A stretch of 64,000 nucleotides of DNA from Bradyrhizobium sp. NP1 (lineage in GTDB: Bacteria; Pseudomonadota; Alphaproteobacteria; Rhizobiales; Xanthobacteraceae): contig NZ_CP127385.1 in the NCBI RefSeq assembly GCF_030378205.1, forward strand, positions 7,604,001-7,668,000. The letters run 5' to 3'. The notes beneath the pieces are model-generated. The model searched no databases. It saw only the letters and a program-made list of their open reading frames with translations, and had not been told where the DNA came from. The translations under genes and the position numbers were made by a program. Below, in pieces: positions 1 to 9,011 of this stretch; positions within the stretch are counted from its first letter, which is position 1, and every line of letters begins with the position of its first letter.

Positions 1-1
1 C

Positions 2-2140
2 GAGCGCGAGGAGCGGCACCGCCGCGCCGGCCAGTCGCGCTATCTGGTCGAGCCCAACGTCAAGGACGGCAAGGGCGGCCTGCGCGACCTGCACACGCTG
101 TTCTGGATCGCGAAATATGTCTACCGCGTGCGCGACACCGAGGAGCTGCTGGAGCGCGGCGTGTTCGACGCCCAGGAATACCGCACCTTCCGCCGCTGCG
201 CCGATTTCCTGTGGTCGGTGCGCTGCAACCTGCATTTCTTCGCCGGGCGCGCGGAGGAGCGGCTGTCGTTCGACATGCAGCGCGAGATCGCAGTCCGCCT
301 CGGCTACACCAGCCATCCCGGCATGCAGGATGTCGAGCGCTTCATGAAGCATTACTTCCTGGTCGCCAAGGAAGTCGGCAACCTCACCGCGATCCTGTGC
401 GCCAAGCTGGAGGACCAGCAGGCCAAGCCCGCGCCGGTGCTGAGCCGCTTCATGGCGCGGTTGCGGCCCGCCAGCCACCGGCGGCGGGTGCCCGAGAGCG
501 ACGACTTCATCGTCGACAACAACCGCATCAACCTCGCCGCGCCCGACGTGTTCAAGCAGGACCCGGTCAACCTGATCCGGATCTTCCGGCTCGCGCAGAA
601 GAACAACCTCGCCTTCCATCCCGACGCGATGCGCACCGTGACGCGCTCGCTGAAGCTCGTGAACACGCAGCTCCGCGAGAATCCGGAAGCCAACCGCCTG
701 TTCATGGAGATCCTGACCTCGAACGACGCCGAGACGGTGCTGCGGCGGATGAACGAGACCGGCGTGCTCGGTCATTTCATCCGCGCCTTCGGCAAGATCG
801 TGTCGATGATGCAGTTCAACATGTACCACCACTACACGGTGGACGAGCACCTGATCCGCTGCGTCGGCTTCCTGCAGGAGATCGAGCGCGGCGGCAATGA
901 CGAATTCACCGTCGCCAGCGACCTGATGCGCAAGATCCGCCCGGAGCATCGCCCGGTGATCTACATCACGACGCTGTTGCACGACATCGCCAAGGGAAGG
1001 CCCGAGGACCATTCGATCGCCGGCGCCAAGGTGGCGCGACGGCTGTGCCCGCGGCTCGGCTTTTCCGCCGCCGACACCGAGCTCGTGGCCTGGCTGATCG
1101 AGGAACATCTGACGATGTCGACCGTGGCGCAGTCGCGCGATCTCTCCGACCGCCGCACCATCGAGAATTTCGCCGCCGTCGTGCAGTCGGTCGAGCAGAT
1201 GAAGCTGCTCACGATCCTCACCACCGCCGACATCCGCGGCGTCGGACCGGGGGTGTGGAACGGCTGGAAGGCGCAGCTTCTGCGCACGCTCTACTACGAG
1301 ACCGAGCCGGTGCTCACCGGCGGCTTCTCGGAGGTGAACCGCGCCCAGCGCATCGCCGTGGCGCAGGCGGAGTTCCGTGCCGCCTTCACCGAATGGCCGG
1401 AGGCCGAGCTCAACGCCTATATCGCGCGGCATTATCCGGCCTACTGGCTCAAGGTCGACCTGCAGCACAAGCTCCGCCACGCCCGCTTCATCCGCTCGGC
1501 CGAGCAGGCCGGCCACAAGCTCGCGATCAATGTCGGCTTCGACGAATCGCGCGCCGTCACCGAGCTGACGATTCTCGCGACCGACCACCCCTGGCTGCTG
1601 TCGATCATCGCGGGGGCCTGCGCATCCGCCGGCGCCAACATCGTCGACGCCCAGATCTACACCACGACCGACGGCCGCGCGCTCGACACCATCGCGATCT
1701 CGAGGGAATACGACCGCGACGAGGACGAGGGCCGCCGCGCCACCCGGATCGGCGAGATGATCGAGGACGTGCTCGAAGGCAAGCTGCGGCTGCCGGAAGT
1801 GGTGGCGCGACGCGCCGCCACCCGCGGCAAGGCGCGGCCCTTCGTGGTCGAGCCCGAAGTGATCATCAACAACCAGTGGTCGGATCGCTACACCGTGATC
1901 GAGGTGTCCGGCCTCGACCGCCCGGGCCTGCTCTACGAGCTGACCACCGCGATCTCGAAGCTCAACCTCAACATCGCCTCAGCCCATGTCGCGACCTTCG
2001 GCGAGCGCGCGCGCGACGTGTTCTACGTCACCGACCTGCTGGGCGCACAGATCACGGCGCCGACCCGGCAGGCCGCGATCAAGAGCGCGCTCTTGCACCT
2101 GCTCGCGAGCGACGGCGCGGTGGCCAAGCCCGCCGCTTGA
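2..2140 (+). CDS. glnD: Bifunctional uridylyltransferase/uridylyl-removing enzyme GlnD, 5' truncated by window
   Basis: This is the nitrogen sensor that uridylylates PII proteins when glutamine is low and removes UMP when glutamine is high. The reading frame is open from base 2, so the N-terminus, including the first part of the nucleotidyltransferase domain, lies outside the window. The 712 visible residues compare with roughly 930 for the family. Visible parts in order are the end of the nucleotidyltransferase region (VEPNVKDGKGGLRDLHTL), an HD domain with the metal-binding pair in LLHDIAKGRPEDHS near bases 975-1010, and two C-terminal ACT domains (about 1550-1710 and 1885-2050), which bind glutamine in this family. 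It ends with a TGA at 2138-2140. The ATG at 128 is internal and is not the start. Confidence 0.96.
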   Translation, partial: EREERHRRAGQSRYLVEPNVKDGKGGLRDLHTLFWIAKYVYRVRDTEELLERGVFDAQEYRTFRRCADFLWSVRCNLHFFAGRAEERLSFDMQREIAVRLGYTSHPGMQDVERFMKHYFLVAKEVGNLTAILCAKLEDQQAKPAPVLSRFMARLRPASHRRRVPESDDFIVDNNRINLAAPDVFKQDPVNLIRIFRLAQKNNLAFHPDAMRTVTRSLKLVNTQLRENPEANRLFMEILTSNDAETVLRRMNETGVLGHFIRAFGKIVSMMQFNMYHHYTVDEHLIRCVGFLQEIERGGNDEFTVASDLMRKIRPEHRPVIYITTLLHDIAKGRPEDHSIAGAKVARRLCPRLGFSAADTELVAWLIEEHLTMSTVAQSRDLSDRRTIENFAAVVQSVEQMKLLTILTTADIRGVGPGVWNGWKAQLLRTLYYETEPVLTGGFSEVNRAQRIAVAQAEFRAAFTEWPEAELNAYIARHYPAYWLKVDLQHKLRHARFIRSAEQAGHKLAINVGFDESRAVTELTILATDHPWLLSIIAGACASAGANIVDAQIYTTTDGRALDTIAISREYDRDEDEGRRATRIGEMIEDVLEGKLRLPEVVARRAATRGKARPFVVEPEVIINNQWSDRYTVIEVSGLDRPGLLYELTTAISKLNLNIASAHVATFGERARDVFYVTDLLGAQITAPTRQAAIKSALLHLLASDGAVAKPAA

Positions 2141-2220
2141 TCATCGACGGCGGCTGGCGGAGCCTGCCCTTCACCTCTCCCCGCAAGCGGGGAGAGGGAG
2201 AGGTGCCATACGTATCCTCC

Positions 2221-2267
2221 TCAAACCGCGCCCCCTTCATGCGCGAGCAGCCAGTGCTTACGGTGCA
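2221..2267 (-). pseudogene. Duplicated 3' end of the neighbouring ogt gene
   Basis: Read on the minus strand this stretch encodes LHRKHWLLAHEGGAV followed by TGA. The intact ogt gene 160 bases away ends LHRKRWLLAHEGVAV followed by TAG. The two DNA copies align without gaps over bases 2224-2262 and 2385-2423, with 33 of 39 identical. The palindromic repeat at 2271-2367 lies exactly between the remnant and the intact gene's stop codon. The remnant has no start and cannot be a gene by itself. Confidence 0.7.
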
Positions 2268-2270
2268 GAT

Positions 2271-2367
2271 CGTAGGGTGGGCAAAGCGAAGCGTGCCCAC
2301 CATTCGTGAAATCGAATCCAGTGCTAAATGGTGGGCACGGCGCTAACACGCCTTTGCCCACCCTACG
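2271..2367. repeat. Extragenic palindrome (GTAGGGTGGGCAAAG family)
   Basis: The left arm begins CGTAGGGTGGGCAAAGCGAA and the right arm ends CCTTTGCCCACCCTACG. Inner arms GTGCCCACCATT and AATGGTGGGCAC also pair, giving an imperfect hairpin about 97 bases long. Palindromes that begin GTAGGGTGGGCAAAG are scattered through bradyrhizobial genomes. It sits between the convergent glnD and ogt genes. Confidence 0.75.
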
Positions 2368-2381
2368 CTTTTCGGATTCGG

Positions 2382-2930
2382 CTAAACCGCCACGCCCTCA
2401 TGCGCGAGCAGCCAGCGCTTGCGATGCAATCCGCCGCCATATTTGACCAGCGAGCCGTCGGCGCCGATCAGGCGATGGCAGGGCACCACCACGCTGATCG
2501 GGTTTGAACCGTTGGCATGGCCGACCGCGCGCATCGCGCGGGGCACGCCGAGCTGAGCTGCGAGCGCGCCGTAGCTCATGGTTTGGCCGACCGGGATTTT
2601 GGGCAGCGCAGTCCAGACCTTGCGCTGGAACGGCGTGCCGGCGACGCGCCATTTGATGTCGGCAAGCCGACCGAGATCGCCCCTGAAATAGCCGGCGAGC
2701 GCATCCCGGACCTCGCGCGGCGCGCGGCGTTCCTTCAAATCGAAGCGGCCGTATTGCAGCCGCAGCAGTTCGCGCATCCGCGCCTCGTAGTCCTCCCAGT
2801 CGAGCGCGCGCAGTACGCCCTTCTCGTCGGTCACGATCAGCGCCATGCCGATCGGCGTTTCCAGCCGGTCGAGCGTGAACGATTCAGGCGGGTCCGCCCG
2901 GACGGTGTTGTCGGATTTCTTCGCGGCCAT
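2382..2930 (-). CDS. ogt: Methylated-DNA--[protein]-cysteine S-methyltransferase
   Basis: Suicide repair enzyme that moves alkyl groups from O6-alkylguanine in DNA to its own cysteine. The active-site motif VVPCHRLIG is intact, with the acceptor Cys near residue 151, followed by the usual KYGGGLHRKRWLL tail. The start is placed at the ATG giving MAAKKSDNT (182 aa). The frame stays open upstream to 3032, but those extra residues do not resemble the family and overlap the start of the divergent membrane-protein gene. The gene is convergent with glnD and its 3' end has been partly duplicated (see 2221-2267). Confidence 0.93.
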   Translation of the reverse strand: MAAKKSDNTVRADPPESFTLDRLETPIGMALIVTDEKGVLRALDWEDYEARMRELLRLQYGRFDLKERRAPREVRDALAGYFRGDLGRLADIKWRVAGTPFQRKVWTALPKIPVGQTMSYGALAAQLGVPRAMRAVGHANGSNPISVVVPCHRLIGADGSLVKYGGGLHRKRWLLAHEGVAV

Positions 2931-3009
2931 TGCGGTTACCCGGGGACAGCAGGGGGTGGCCGTACTTTTCACGCGCGCCATGCTAGCGTCCACCCGAAAT
3001 CCGGGGGGA

Positions 3010-3378
3010 ATGACCATGATGCTTGTCGCCAATGCGCTGGTCGCGGTGGTCGCCGCGCTGCATCTCTATTTCCTCGTGCTGGAGATGTTCCTCTGGACCA
3101 AGCCGCTGGGGCTGAGGACCTTCCGCCAGTCCCTCGAGAAGGCGACCGATTCCGCGGTGCTCGCCGCCAACCAGGGCCTTTATAACGGCTTCCTTGCCGC
3201 CGGCCTGATCTGGGGCCTGGTCCACGGTGTTCCGGCCTTTGCCTTCCAGATCAAGATATTCTTCCTGCTCTGCGTAATCGTCGCTGGCATCTACGGCGCG
3301 GCCACCGTCAGCCGCCGCATCCTTTATGTGCAGGCGCTGCCTGCCGTGCTCGCGCTGATCCTGCTCTGGCTGGCGTAG
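3010..3378 (+). CDS. DUF1304 family small integral membrane protein
   Basis: A 122-residue protein made almost entirely of four hydrophobic helices, matching the DUF1304 family in length and pattern (start MTMMLVANALVAVVAALH, then the conserved-looking stretch EMFLWTKP and the NQGLYNGFLAAGL segment). The ATG at 3010 has a GGGGGGAA Shine-Dalgarno directly upstream. Its function is not known. It is divergent from ogt, with the start codons about 80 bases apart, so both promoters lie in that gap. Confidence 0.85.
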   Translation: MTMMLVANALVAVVAALHLYFLVLEMFLWTKPLGLRTFRQSLEKATDSAVLAANQGLYNGFLAAGLIWGLVHGVPAFAFQIKIFFLLCVIVAGIYGAATVSRRILYVQALPAVLALILLWLA

Positions 3379-3517
3379 CGCCATTTACCTTTCGGCCGCC
3401 GGTCATCTTGCGTTGCGGCATGGCTTCCTCCACACTCCGCCCCAGCGATGGCGAAGAACCGGACAGGTCCGGCCGAGACCATCGGCACAATCCATAACCC
3501 GGGAGGAACGCTGCGAC

Positions 3518-4744
3518 ATGAGGAACGGAATCTTTCACCTGGTCACCGGCACGGCGCTGGCTCTGGCGCTCTCGGCGCCGTCGGCCTACGCGCAGAAGAA
3601 ATACGACACCGGCGCGACCGACACCGAGATCAAGGTCGGCCAGACCGTGCCGTTCTCAGGCCCCGCATCGGCCTATGCCACGATCGGCAAGGCGCAGGCC
3701 GCCTACATCAACATGATCAACGATCAGGGCGGCATCAACGGCCGCAAGATCAAGCTGATCCAGTATGACGACGCCTACTCGCCGCCGAAGGCGGTCGAGC
3801 AGGTGCGCAAGCTGGTCGAGGACGACGAGGTGCTGCTGACCTTCCAGATCATCGGCACGCCGTCCAACGCGGCCGTGCAGAAATATCTCAACGGCAAGAA
3901 GGTGCCGCAGCTGTTCGCGGCAACCGGCGCCTCCAAGTTCACCGACCCCAAGAACTTCCCGTGGACGATGGGCTACAACCCGAACTACTTCGTGGAGGGC
4001 CGCATCTACGGCCAGTACATCCTCAAGCAATATCCGAACGCCAAGGTCGGCGTGCTCTATCAGAATGACGACCTCGGCAAGGACTATCTGAACGGCCTGA
4101 AGGCCGGGCTCGGCGACAAGGCATCGACCATGATCGTGGGCGAAGCCTCCTACGAGGTGTCCGATCCGACCATCGACTCGCAGATCCTGAAACTGAAGTC
4201 GACCGGCGCCGACCTGTTCTTCTCGGCCTCGACGCCGAAGCAGGCCGCGCAGGCCATCAAGAAGAACTACGAGATCGGCTGGAAGCCGGTGCACATCCTC
4301 GACATCAACGCCACCTCCGTCGGCGCGGTGATGCTGCCCGCCGGCGCCGAGGCCTCCAAGGGCGTGATCAGCGTCAACTACGGCAAGGATCCGCTGGATC
4401 CGACCTGGAAGGACGACGCCGGCATGAAGAAGTATCTGGACTTCATGACCAAGTATTACCCCGACGGCGACAAGAACTCGCTGTTCAACACCTACGGCTA
4501 TTCCACCGCGCAACTTCTGGTCTACACGTTGAAGCAGTGCGGCGACGACCTGACGCGCGAGAACGTCATGAAGCAGGCGACCTCGCTCAAGAATGTCGAG
4601 CTCGACATGGCGCTGCCCGGCATCCGGGTCAACACCTCGCCGACCGACTACCGCGTCAACAAGCAGCTCCAGATGGAACGCTTCAACGGCGAACGCTGGG
4701 AGCTGTTCGGTCCGATCATCGAGGACACGGGGGCTGCGGGCTGA
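3518..4744 (+). CDS. ABC transporter substrate-binding protein, branched-chain amino-acid (LivK) type
   Basis: Periplasmic binding protein of 408 residues in the type 1 (Leu/Ile/Val-binding) fold. A signal peptide (hydrophobic stretch to about residue 25, ending SAPSAYAQ) precedes the typical opening TDTEIKVGQTVPFSGPASAY and the GGINGRKIKLI segment. The ATG at 3518 is preceded by GGGAGG. No permease or ATPase genes lie beside it, so it is an orphan binding protein. Such proteins are numerous in bradyrhizobia and often bind aromatic acids or amides instead of amino acids, so the ligand cannot be named from sequence. Confidence 0.92.
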   Translation: MRNGIFHLVTGTALALALSAPSAYAQKKYDTGATDTEIKVGQTVPFSGPASAYATIGKAQAAYINMINDQGGINGRKIKLIQYDDAYSPPKAVEQVRKLVEDDEVLLTFQIIGTPSNAAVQKYLNGKKVPQLFAATGASKFTDPKNFPWTMGYNPNYFVEGRIYGQYILKQYPNAKVGVLYQNDDLGKDYLNGLKAGLGDKASTMIVGEASYEVSDPTIDSQILKLKSTGADLFFSASTPKQAAQAIKKNYEIGWKPVHILDINATSVGAVMLPAGAEASKGVISVNYGKDPLDPTWKDDAGMKKYLDFMTKYYPDGDKNSLFNTYGYSTAQLLVYTLKQCGDDLTRENVMKQATSLKNVELDMALPGIRVNTSPTDYRVNKQLQMERFNGERWELFGPIIEDTGAAG

Positions 4745-4762
4745 GCGGGGCTCTGTCCTACT

Positions 4763-4884
4763 CCCTCCCCCTGAAAGGGGGAGGGTTGGGGAGGGGGTCG
4801 CATCTTCCACGCTACCCGACCGCTCGATCCCCTCCCGCTTTGCTCCTGACGGAGCAAACCGACCTCCCCTTTTCAAGGGGAGGT
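4763..4884. repeat. Two GC-rich hairpins between the binding-protein gene and the DUF1330 gene
   Basis: The first hairpin pairs CCCTCCCCCT with AGGGGGAGGG around a 3-base loop (4763-4785). The second pairs ACCTCCCCTT with AAGGGGAGGT (4862-4884). The first lies just past the stop of the plus-strand gene and could help terminate transcription, although no T-run follows. Between them is a degenerate copy of the same C/G-rich style of sequence, which is typical of interspersed repeats in this group. Confidence 0.55.
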
Positions 4885-4949
4885 GGAAATCGAATGCGGA
4901 TCGATTCAATCAAGCTTCATCACGCGTCAGCGACCCACTTTACGCTCCT

Positions 4950-5375
4950 TTACGAGGGCACCTCCCCGAAATTCTTGCCGGTTGGCAGCACGCCGAGCCG
5001 GATCAGCCGGGAATCCTCGACAGCAGCCTGGCGATGCTTGACCGCCTCGCGATAGACGGGATCGCGGATCATCTCGACAAAGGCGGCAACGCTTGGATAT
5101 TCGGCGATGAAGCAGTGGTCCCAGCGCTCCTCCGTAGGGCCGATCAGCATCAGCTCGAACCTGCCCTGCCAGACGATCCGCCCGCCGAGCCGCGTGAATA
5201 CCGGTCCGCTGTCGCGGCCATAGGCCGCATAGGCCTCGGCGCCGCTCGCCTTGCGGCCATCGGGATAGGCGGCCTCCTTCTTGAGCCGCACCAGGTTGAG
5301 CATGTGGATCGGACCCGGCCGGTCATTGGCCCGGAACTGCGCGAACACTTCCTTGGTCGGATCGATATGGCCCAT
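4950..5375 (-). CDS. DUF1330 domain-containing protein
   Basis: A 141-residue cytosolic protein with the dimeric alpha/beta-barrel (ferredoxin-like) pattern of DUF1330: PIHMLNLVRLKKEA, a central GGRIVWQGRFELMLIGP strand, and WDHCFIAEYPSVAAFVEMIRDPVYREAVKHRQAAV. The start MGHIDPTKE at 5375 has GGAGGGA upstream. The longer frame to 5453 runs through the inverted repeat and is rejected. The biochemical function of the family is not established. It is an isolated gene with long flanking spacers. Confidence 0.85.
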   Translation of the reverse strand: MGHIDPTKEVFAQFRANDRPGPIHMLNLVRLKKEAAYPDGRKASGAEAYAAYGRDSGPVFTRLGGRIVWQGRFELMLIGPTEERWDHCFIAEYPSVAAFVEMIRDPVYREAVKHRQAAVEDSRLIRLGVLPTGKNFGEVPS

Positions 5376-5428
5376 CACGTTTCTCCCTCCGCTCAGCCCT
5401 ACCCTAGCACGCCCGCCCGCCGGCGCCG

Positions 5429-5484
5429 TCGATTTGAAGTTCCTGCAGTGCAAGCGGCGAATTCGATCGGGAACTTCAAATCGA
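5429..5484. repeat. 15-base perfect inverted repeat (TCGATTTGAAGTTCC)
   Basis: TCGATTTGAAGTTCC at 5429-5443 is exactly complementary to GGAACTTCAAATCGA at 5470-5484, with a 26-base spacer. It lies immediately upstream of the DUF1330 start and next to the separate inverted repeat at 5511-5586. It could be a structured extragenic repeat or an operator for the minus-strand gene. Confidence 0.7.
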
Positions 5485-5510
5485 TAAACGGCACTGGATT
5501 TATAGCGTTG

Positions 5511-5586
5511 CTAGTGCCCATTGCTTTCCGACGTTCGTGCTGGAGGGTGCTGCAACAGATAACGAACGTCGGAAAACGGGCACTAG
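5511..5586. repeat. Long inverted repeat with CTAGTGCCC ends
   Basis: The left arm at 5511-5538 (CTAGTGCCC through CCGACGTTCGT) and the right arm at 5562-5586 (ACGAACGTCGG through GGGCACTAG) pair with one or two mismatches around a loop of about 23 bases. The form is that of a miniature palindromic element. It contains no coding sequence. Confidence 0.7.
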
Positions 5587-5674
5587 TCCTAATTGCGCGT
5601 TAACCTCCCGGTAACCGCGCCTTAAACTCCCAAGGCTAGCGTTCGCGCAGGAGCGGCGTGGGCGTTTTTCAAGT

Positions 5675-7888
5675 ATGGCGTGGGGACGGAAAAAGACTGG
5701 CGGGCGCAAGGAGCCACGCTTTGGCCTCGCGGCGGCGCTGGCCGATCTGCGGCTGTCGCCGCAGGACCGTATCCCGGACGCCGACGAAAAGCCGAAGAAG
5801 TCCTCTGCCAGGCGGCCGGTCGACGACGATGACGACGACGAGCCGCCGCCGCGCGAGCGCAAGCCGAAGGCGAGCCGCGGCGGAGCCAGGCGGCGGTCGA
5901 AATCGCGCGCGCGCCCCGGCATCGGAAGGCTGATCTACTGGGGCGCAGTGCTGTCGCTGTGGGGCGTGATCGCAGCGGTCGGCGTCGTGGTCTGGGTCGG
6001 CGCGCATCTGCCGCCCATCCAGTCGCTGGAAATCCCCAAGCGGCCTCCGACCATCGAGATCACGGGGCTGGACGGCAGCGTGCTGGCCCAGCGCGGCGAG
6101 ATGGCCGGCGCCAATGTCGCGCTGAAGGACCTGCCGCCCTACCTGCCAAAGGCCTTCATCGCGATCGAGGACCGCCGCTTCTATTCGCATTACGGCATCG
6201 ATCCCGTCGGCATCTTGCGGGCGGCGGTGGCGAACGTCCTGCACCGCGGCGTCTCGCAGGGCGGCTCGACCCTGACCCAGCAGCTTGCGAAAAACCTGTT
6301 CCTGACCCAGGAGCGCACGCTTCAGCGGAAGTTGCAGGAGGCCGAGCTCGCGCTGTGGCTGGAGCGCAAGCATTCCAAGGCCGAGATTCTCGAGCTTTAC
6401 CTGAACCGCGTCTATTTCGGCTCCGGCGCCTATGGCGTCGAGGCGGCCGCGCAGCGCTATTTCGGCAAGTCGGCGAAGAATGTGACGCTTGCGGAAGCCG
6501 CGATGCTCGCCGGCCTTGTCAAGTCGCCGTCGCGGCTGGCGCCGAACCGCAACCCCGAAGGCGCCGAGCAGCGCGCGCAGATCGTGCTGGCCGCCATGGC
6601 CGACGCCAAATTCATCACGGACGCGCAGGCCAAGACCTCGATCGGGCATTTTGCCGTCAACGTGAAGCCGGCCGGCGCAGGCACCGTCAACTATGTCGCG
6701 GACTGGATCGGCGAGGTGCTCGACGACCTGGTCGGGCAGGTCGAGCAGTCGATCGTGGTGGAGACCACGATCGATCCCAAGCTGCAAAGCGTGGCGGAAG
6801 CCGCCGTGATCGACGAGCTCGCGGCAAAGAGCGTCAAGTTCAATGTCAGCCAGGGCGCTTTGGTGGCGATGACGCCGGACGGCGCGGTGCGCGCGATGGT
6901 CGGCGGCCGCAACTATGCCGAAAGCCAGTACAACCGCGCGGTGACGGCCAAGCGGCAGCCGGGCTCGGCGTTCAAGCCGTTCGTCTACCTCACCGCGGTC
7001 GAGGCCGGGCTGACGCCGGACACCATCCGGCAGGACGCGCCGCTCGATATCAAGGGCTGGAAGCCCGAGAACTACGGCCATGAATATTTCGGCGCGGTGA
7101 CGCTGACGCAGGCGCTCGCGATGTCGCTCAACACGGTCGCGGTGCGGCTCGGGCTCGAGGTGGGGCCGAAGAACGTGGTGCGCACCGCGCATCGGCTCGG
7201 CATCGCCTCGAAGCTCGAGCCCAACGCCTCGATCGCGCTCGGCACCTCGGAAGTCTCGGTGCTCGAGCTGGTCGGCGCCTATGCGCCCTTCGCCAATGGC
7301 GGGTTCGGCATCTCCCCGCATGTGGTGACGAAGATTCGCACGCTCGACGGCAAGGTGCTCTATGCGCGCCAGCCTGACCAGCTCGGCCAGGTCATCGACC
7401 CCCGCAGTGTCGCGATGATGAACACCATGATGCAGGAGACGCTGATCTCGGGCACCGCGCGCAAGGCCGAAATCCCCGGCTGGACCGCCGCCGGCAAGAC
7501 CGGCACCAGCCAGGATTTCCGCGACGCCTGGTTCGTCGGCTACACCCCCTATCTCGTCACCGGCGTCTGGCTCGGCAATGACGACAATTCGCCCACCAGG
7601 AAGGCGACCGGCGGCGGCCTGCCGGTGGAAGTGTGGACACGCTTCATGCGCGCGGCGCATCAGGGTGTGCCGGTCGCGAGCCTGCCGCATGCGCAAGCGG
7701 GCTTCCTCGGCAACCTCGCGCAGGCCACCGCACCGAGCGCGCCGCCCGTGTCTTCCGGGCAGGTGCCGATGCCGCCCGCGCCCATGGGCAGCGCGGGCCG
7801 GCCGCAGCCGACGCGGACCTCGGCGCGGCCCGAGGCCGCGGCGGGCCTCGACGGCTGGCTGGTGGACCGGCTGTTTGGCGGCAGGTAA
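5675..7888 (+). CDS. Bifunctional penicillin-binding protein, PBP1A family
   Basis: Class A PBP that polymerises glycan strands and crosslinks peptides in the periplasm. The order is a basic, Asp-rich cytoplasmic N-terminus (residues 1-84, with SARRPVDDDDDDEPPPRER), one membrane anchor (about 85-110), a GT51 transglycosylase domain (IAIEDRRFYSHYGID with the catalytic Glu, then QGGSTLTQQLAKNLF and the ILELYLNRVYFGSGAYGV segment), and a transpeptidase domain with SAFK (near 430), SLN (near 482) and KTGTS (near 608). The Pro/Ala-rich C-terminal tail is typical. At 737 aa it is full length. The ATG at 5675 lacks a strong Shine-Dalgarno. The gene is monocistronic. Confidence 0.94.
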   Translation: MAWGRKKTGGRKEPRFGLAAALADLRLSPQDRIPDADEKPKKSSARRPVDDDDDDEPPPRERKPKASRGGARRRSKSRARPGIGRLIYWGAVLSLWGVIAAVGVVVWVGAHLPPIQSLEIPKRPPTIEITGLDGSVLAQRGEMAGANVALKDLPPYLPKAFIAIEDRRFYSHYGIDPVGILRAAVANVLHRGVSQGGSTLTQQLAKNLFLTQERTLQRKLQEAELALWLERKHSKAEILELYLNRVYFGSGAYGVEAAAQRYFGKSAKNVTLAEAAMLAGLVKSPSRLAPNRNPEGAEQRAQIVLAAMADAKFITDAQAKTSIGHFAVNVKPAGAGTVNYVADWIGEVLDDLVGQVEQSIVVETTIDPKLQSVAEAAVIDELAAKSVKFNVSQGALVAMTPDGAVRAMVGGRNYAESQYNRAVTAKRQPGSAFKPFVYLTAVEAGLTPDTIRQDAPLDIKGWKPENYGHEYFGAVTLTQALAMSLNTVAVRLGLEVGPKNVVRTAHRLGIASKLEPNASIALGTSEVSVLELVGAYAPFANGGFGISPHVVTKIRTLDGKVLYARQPDQLGQVIDPRSVAMMNTMMQETLISGTARKAEIPGWTAAGKTGTSQDFRDAWFVGYTPYLVTGVWLGNDDNSPTRKATGGGLPVEVWTRFMRAAHQGVPVASLPHAQAGFLGNLAQATAPSAPPVSSGQVPMPPAPMGSAGRPQPTRTSARPEAAAGLDGWLVDRLFGGR

Positions 7889-7934
7889 GGGCTTGCGCAG
7901 CAGGCCGTGACCGAACGATTGCTCGCGGCGGCGG

Positions 7935-8690
7935 CTAGTCCCTGATGCCGTAGCGATGCAGGTCGTTGCCGTGGGTGTCGAGCCATGCCTTGGCGCGCTC
8001 GACATAGGGGCAGATGCGCCCCACAACCTTCCAGAACCGCGGCGAGTGGTTCATCTCGACGAGATGCGCGACTTCGTGGGCGGCGAGGTAATCCAGCACG
8101 TAGGGCGGCGCCAGAATCAGCCGCCAGGAGAATGACAGCGATCCGGCCGACGTGCAGGAACCCCAGCGGCTCGACTGGTCGCGGATCGAGAGCCGCTTGA
8201 CGCGCACGCCGAGCTCCTCGGCATAGCCCTGCGCCGCCTTATGCAGATCCTTGCGCGCCTCGCGCTTGAGATAATCGAGCACGCGCCGTTCGATATGCTC
8301 ATGGCCGCCGGCCGCGCACAGCACGCGCTCGCCGCTGTCGCGCAGCTCCGTCCACACGGTGCCGCGCTCGCCGGCGCGATGCACGATCCGGTGCGCGAGC
8401 CCACGCAGCGGCACCACGGTGCCGGCCTGAAACGGCGCGGCCTTCGGCAACCTTCCGAGGCGCGCGGCGATCCAGCCGCCATGGATCTGCGCGAACTCCT
8501 TGGCTTCGATCAGCGTGCCGCGCGGCGGCATGGTCAGGATGGCTTCGCGGTCCGTGGGGTGGATGCGCAAGGTATAGCGCCGCGCGCGCCGGTGCCGGCG
8601 CAGCTTGATCGCGAAGAACTGCGAGCCGTGTCGGACCAAAACAGTCGAGGGTTCGGCGGGGCGCCGATAGAGGAGCGCGCGGGCGGCCAT
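7935..8690 (-). CDS. M48-like YgjP/DUF45 family metallopeptidase
   Basis: A 251-residue predicted cytosolic zinc protease of the YgjP/WLM-like group. The zinc motif HEVAHLVEMNH and the third ligand region SPRFWKVVGRICPYVERAKAWL are intact. Upstream lies the characteristic SIRDQSSRWGSCTSAGSLSFSWRLILAPPYVLDYLAAHE block. The ATG giving MAARALLYRR at 8690 follows a GGAGGG site. The frame extends to 8774, but the extra residues are atypical. Bacterial substrates are unknown; eukaryotic relatives with the same fold act on ubiquitin-like or DNA-crosslinked proteins. It is convergent with the PBP gene. Confidence 0.86.
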   Translation of the reverse strand: MAARALLYRRPAEPSTVLVRHGSQFFAIKLRRHRRARRYTLRIHPTDREAILTMPPRGTLIEAKEFAQIHGGWIAARLGRLPKAAPFQAGTVVPLRGLAHRIVHRAGERGTVWTELRDSGERVLCAAGGHEHIERRVLDYLKREARKDLHKAAQGYAEELGVRVKRLSIRDQSSRWGSCTSAGSLSFSWRLILAPPYVLDYLAAHEVAHLVEMNHSPRFWKVVGRICPYVERAKAWLDTHGNDLHRYGIRD

Positions 8691-9011
8691 GTCCGTCAAT
8701 CCGGGAGGGAGGAAATCGCCCGGATTCTGCCATATCCGCCGCCAGTGAAATCGCTCGGCGCAAAAACAAATCATTTGCCCAATATACAGGGGTTGCCCCT
8801 GCGCCAGCCTCTACGGGCTGGGGTCTCGTGCAAAAATTTCGGCGGGAACTGCGGCATCCAGTACCACCGAAGAAATGATGTCACACTCATTACTTCGGTG
8901 GACGCAAAATGCCCTGTTCCGCGTGGCGGATCAGGGGCTTATGGGCCACCCCGATTCGCCCGCGGACGGGACCAGCCCGCTTGTTCAGATGAACAGCGGC
9001 GTTATGCGCCG
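8691..9011. other. Intergenic region with one hairpin
   Basis: About 320 bases without a supported gene, between the start of the DUF45 gene and the stop of phaZ. CCACCGAAGAAATGA at 8864-8878 pairs with TCATTACTTCGGTGG at 8887-8901 with one mismatch around an 8-base loop. It lacks a T-run on either side, so a role as a phaZ terminator is only possible. The rest shows nothing recognisable. Confidence 0.6.

Noticed and set aside
5669..8026. 785-codon minus-strand open frame
   Set aside because: It is antisense to the PBP gene, with Arg/His/Gly-rich composition and no family motifs; a typical mirror frame in GC-rich DNA.
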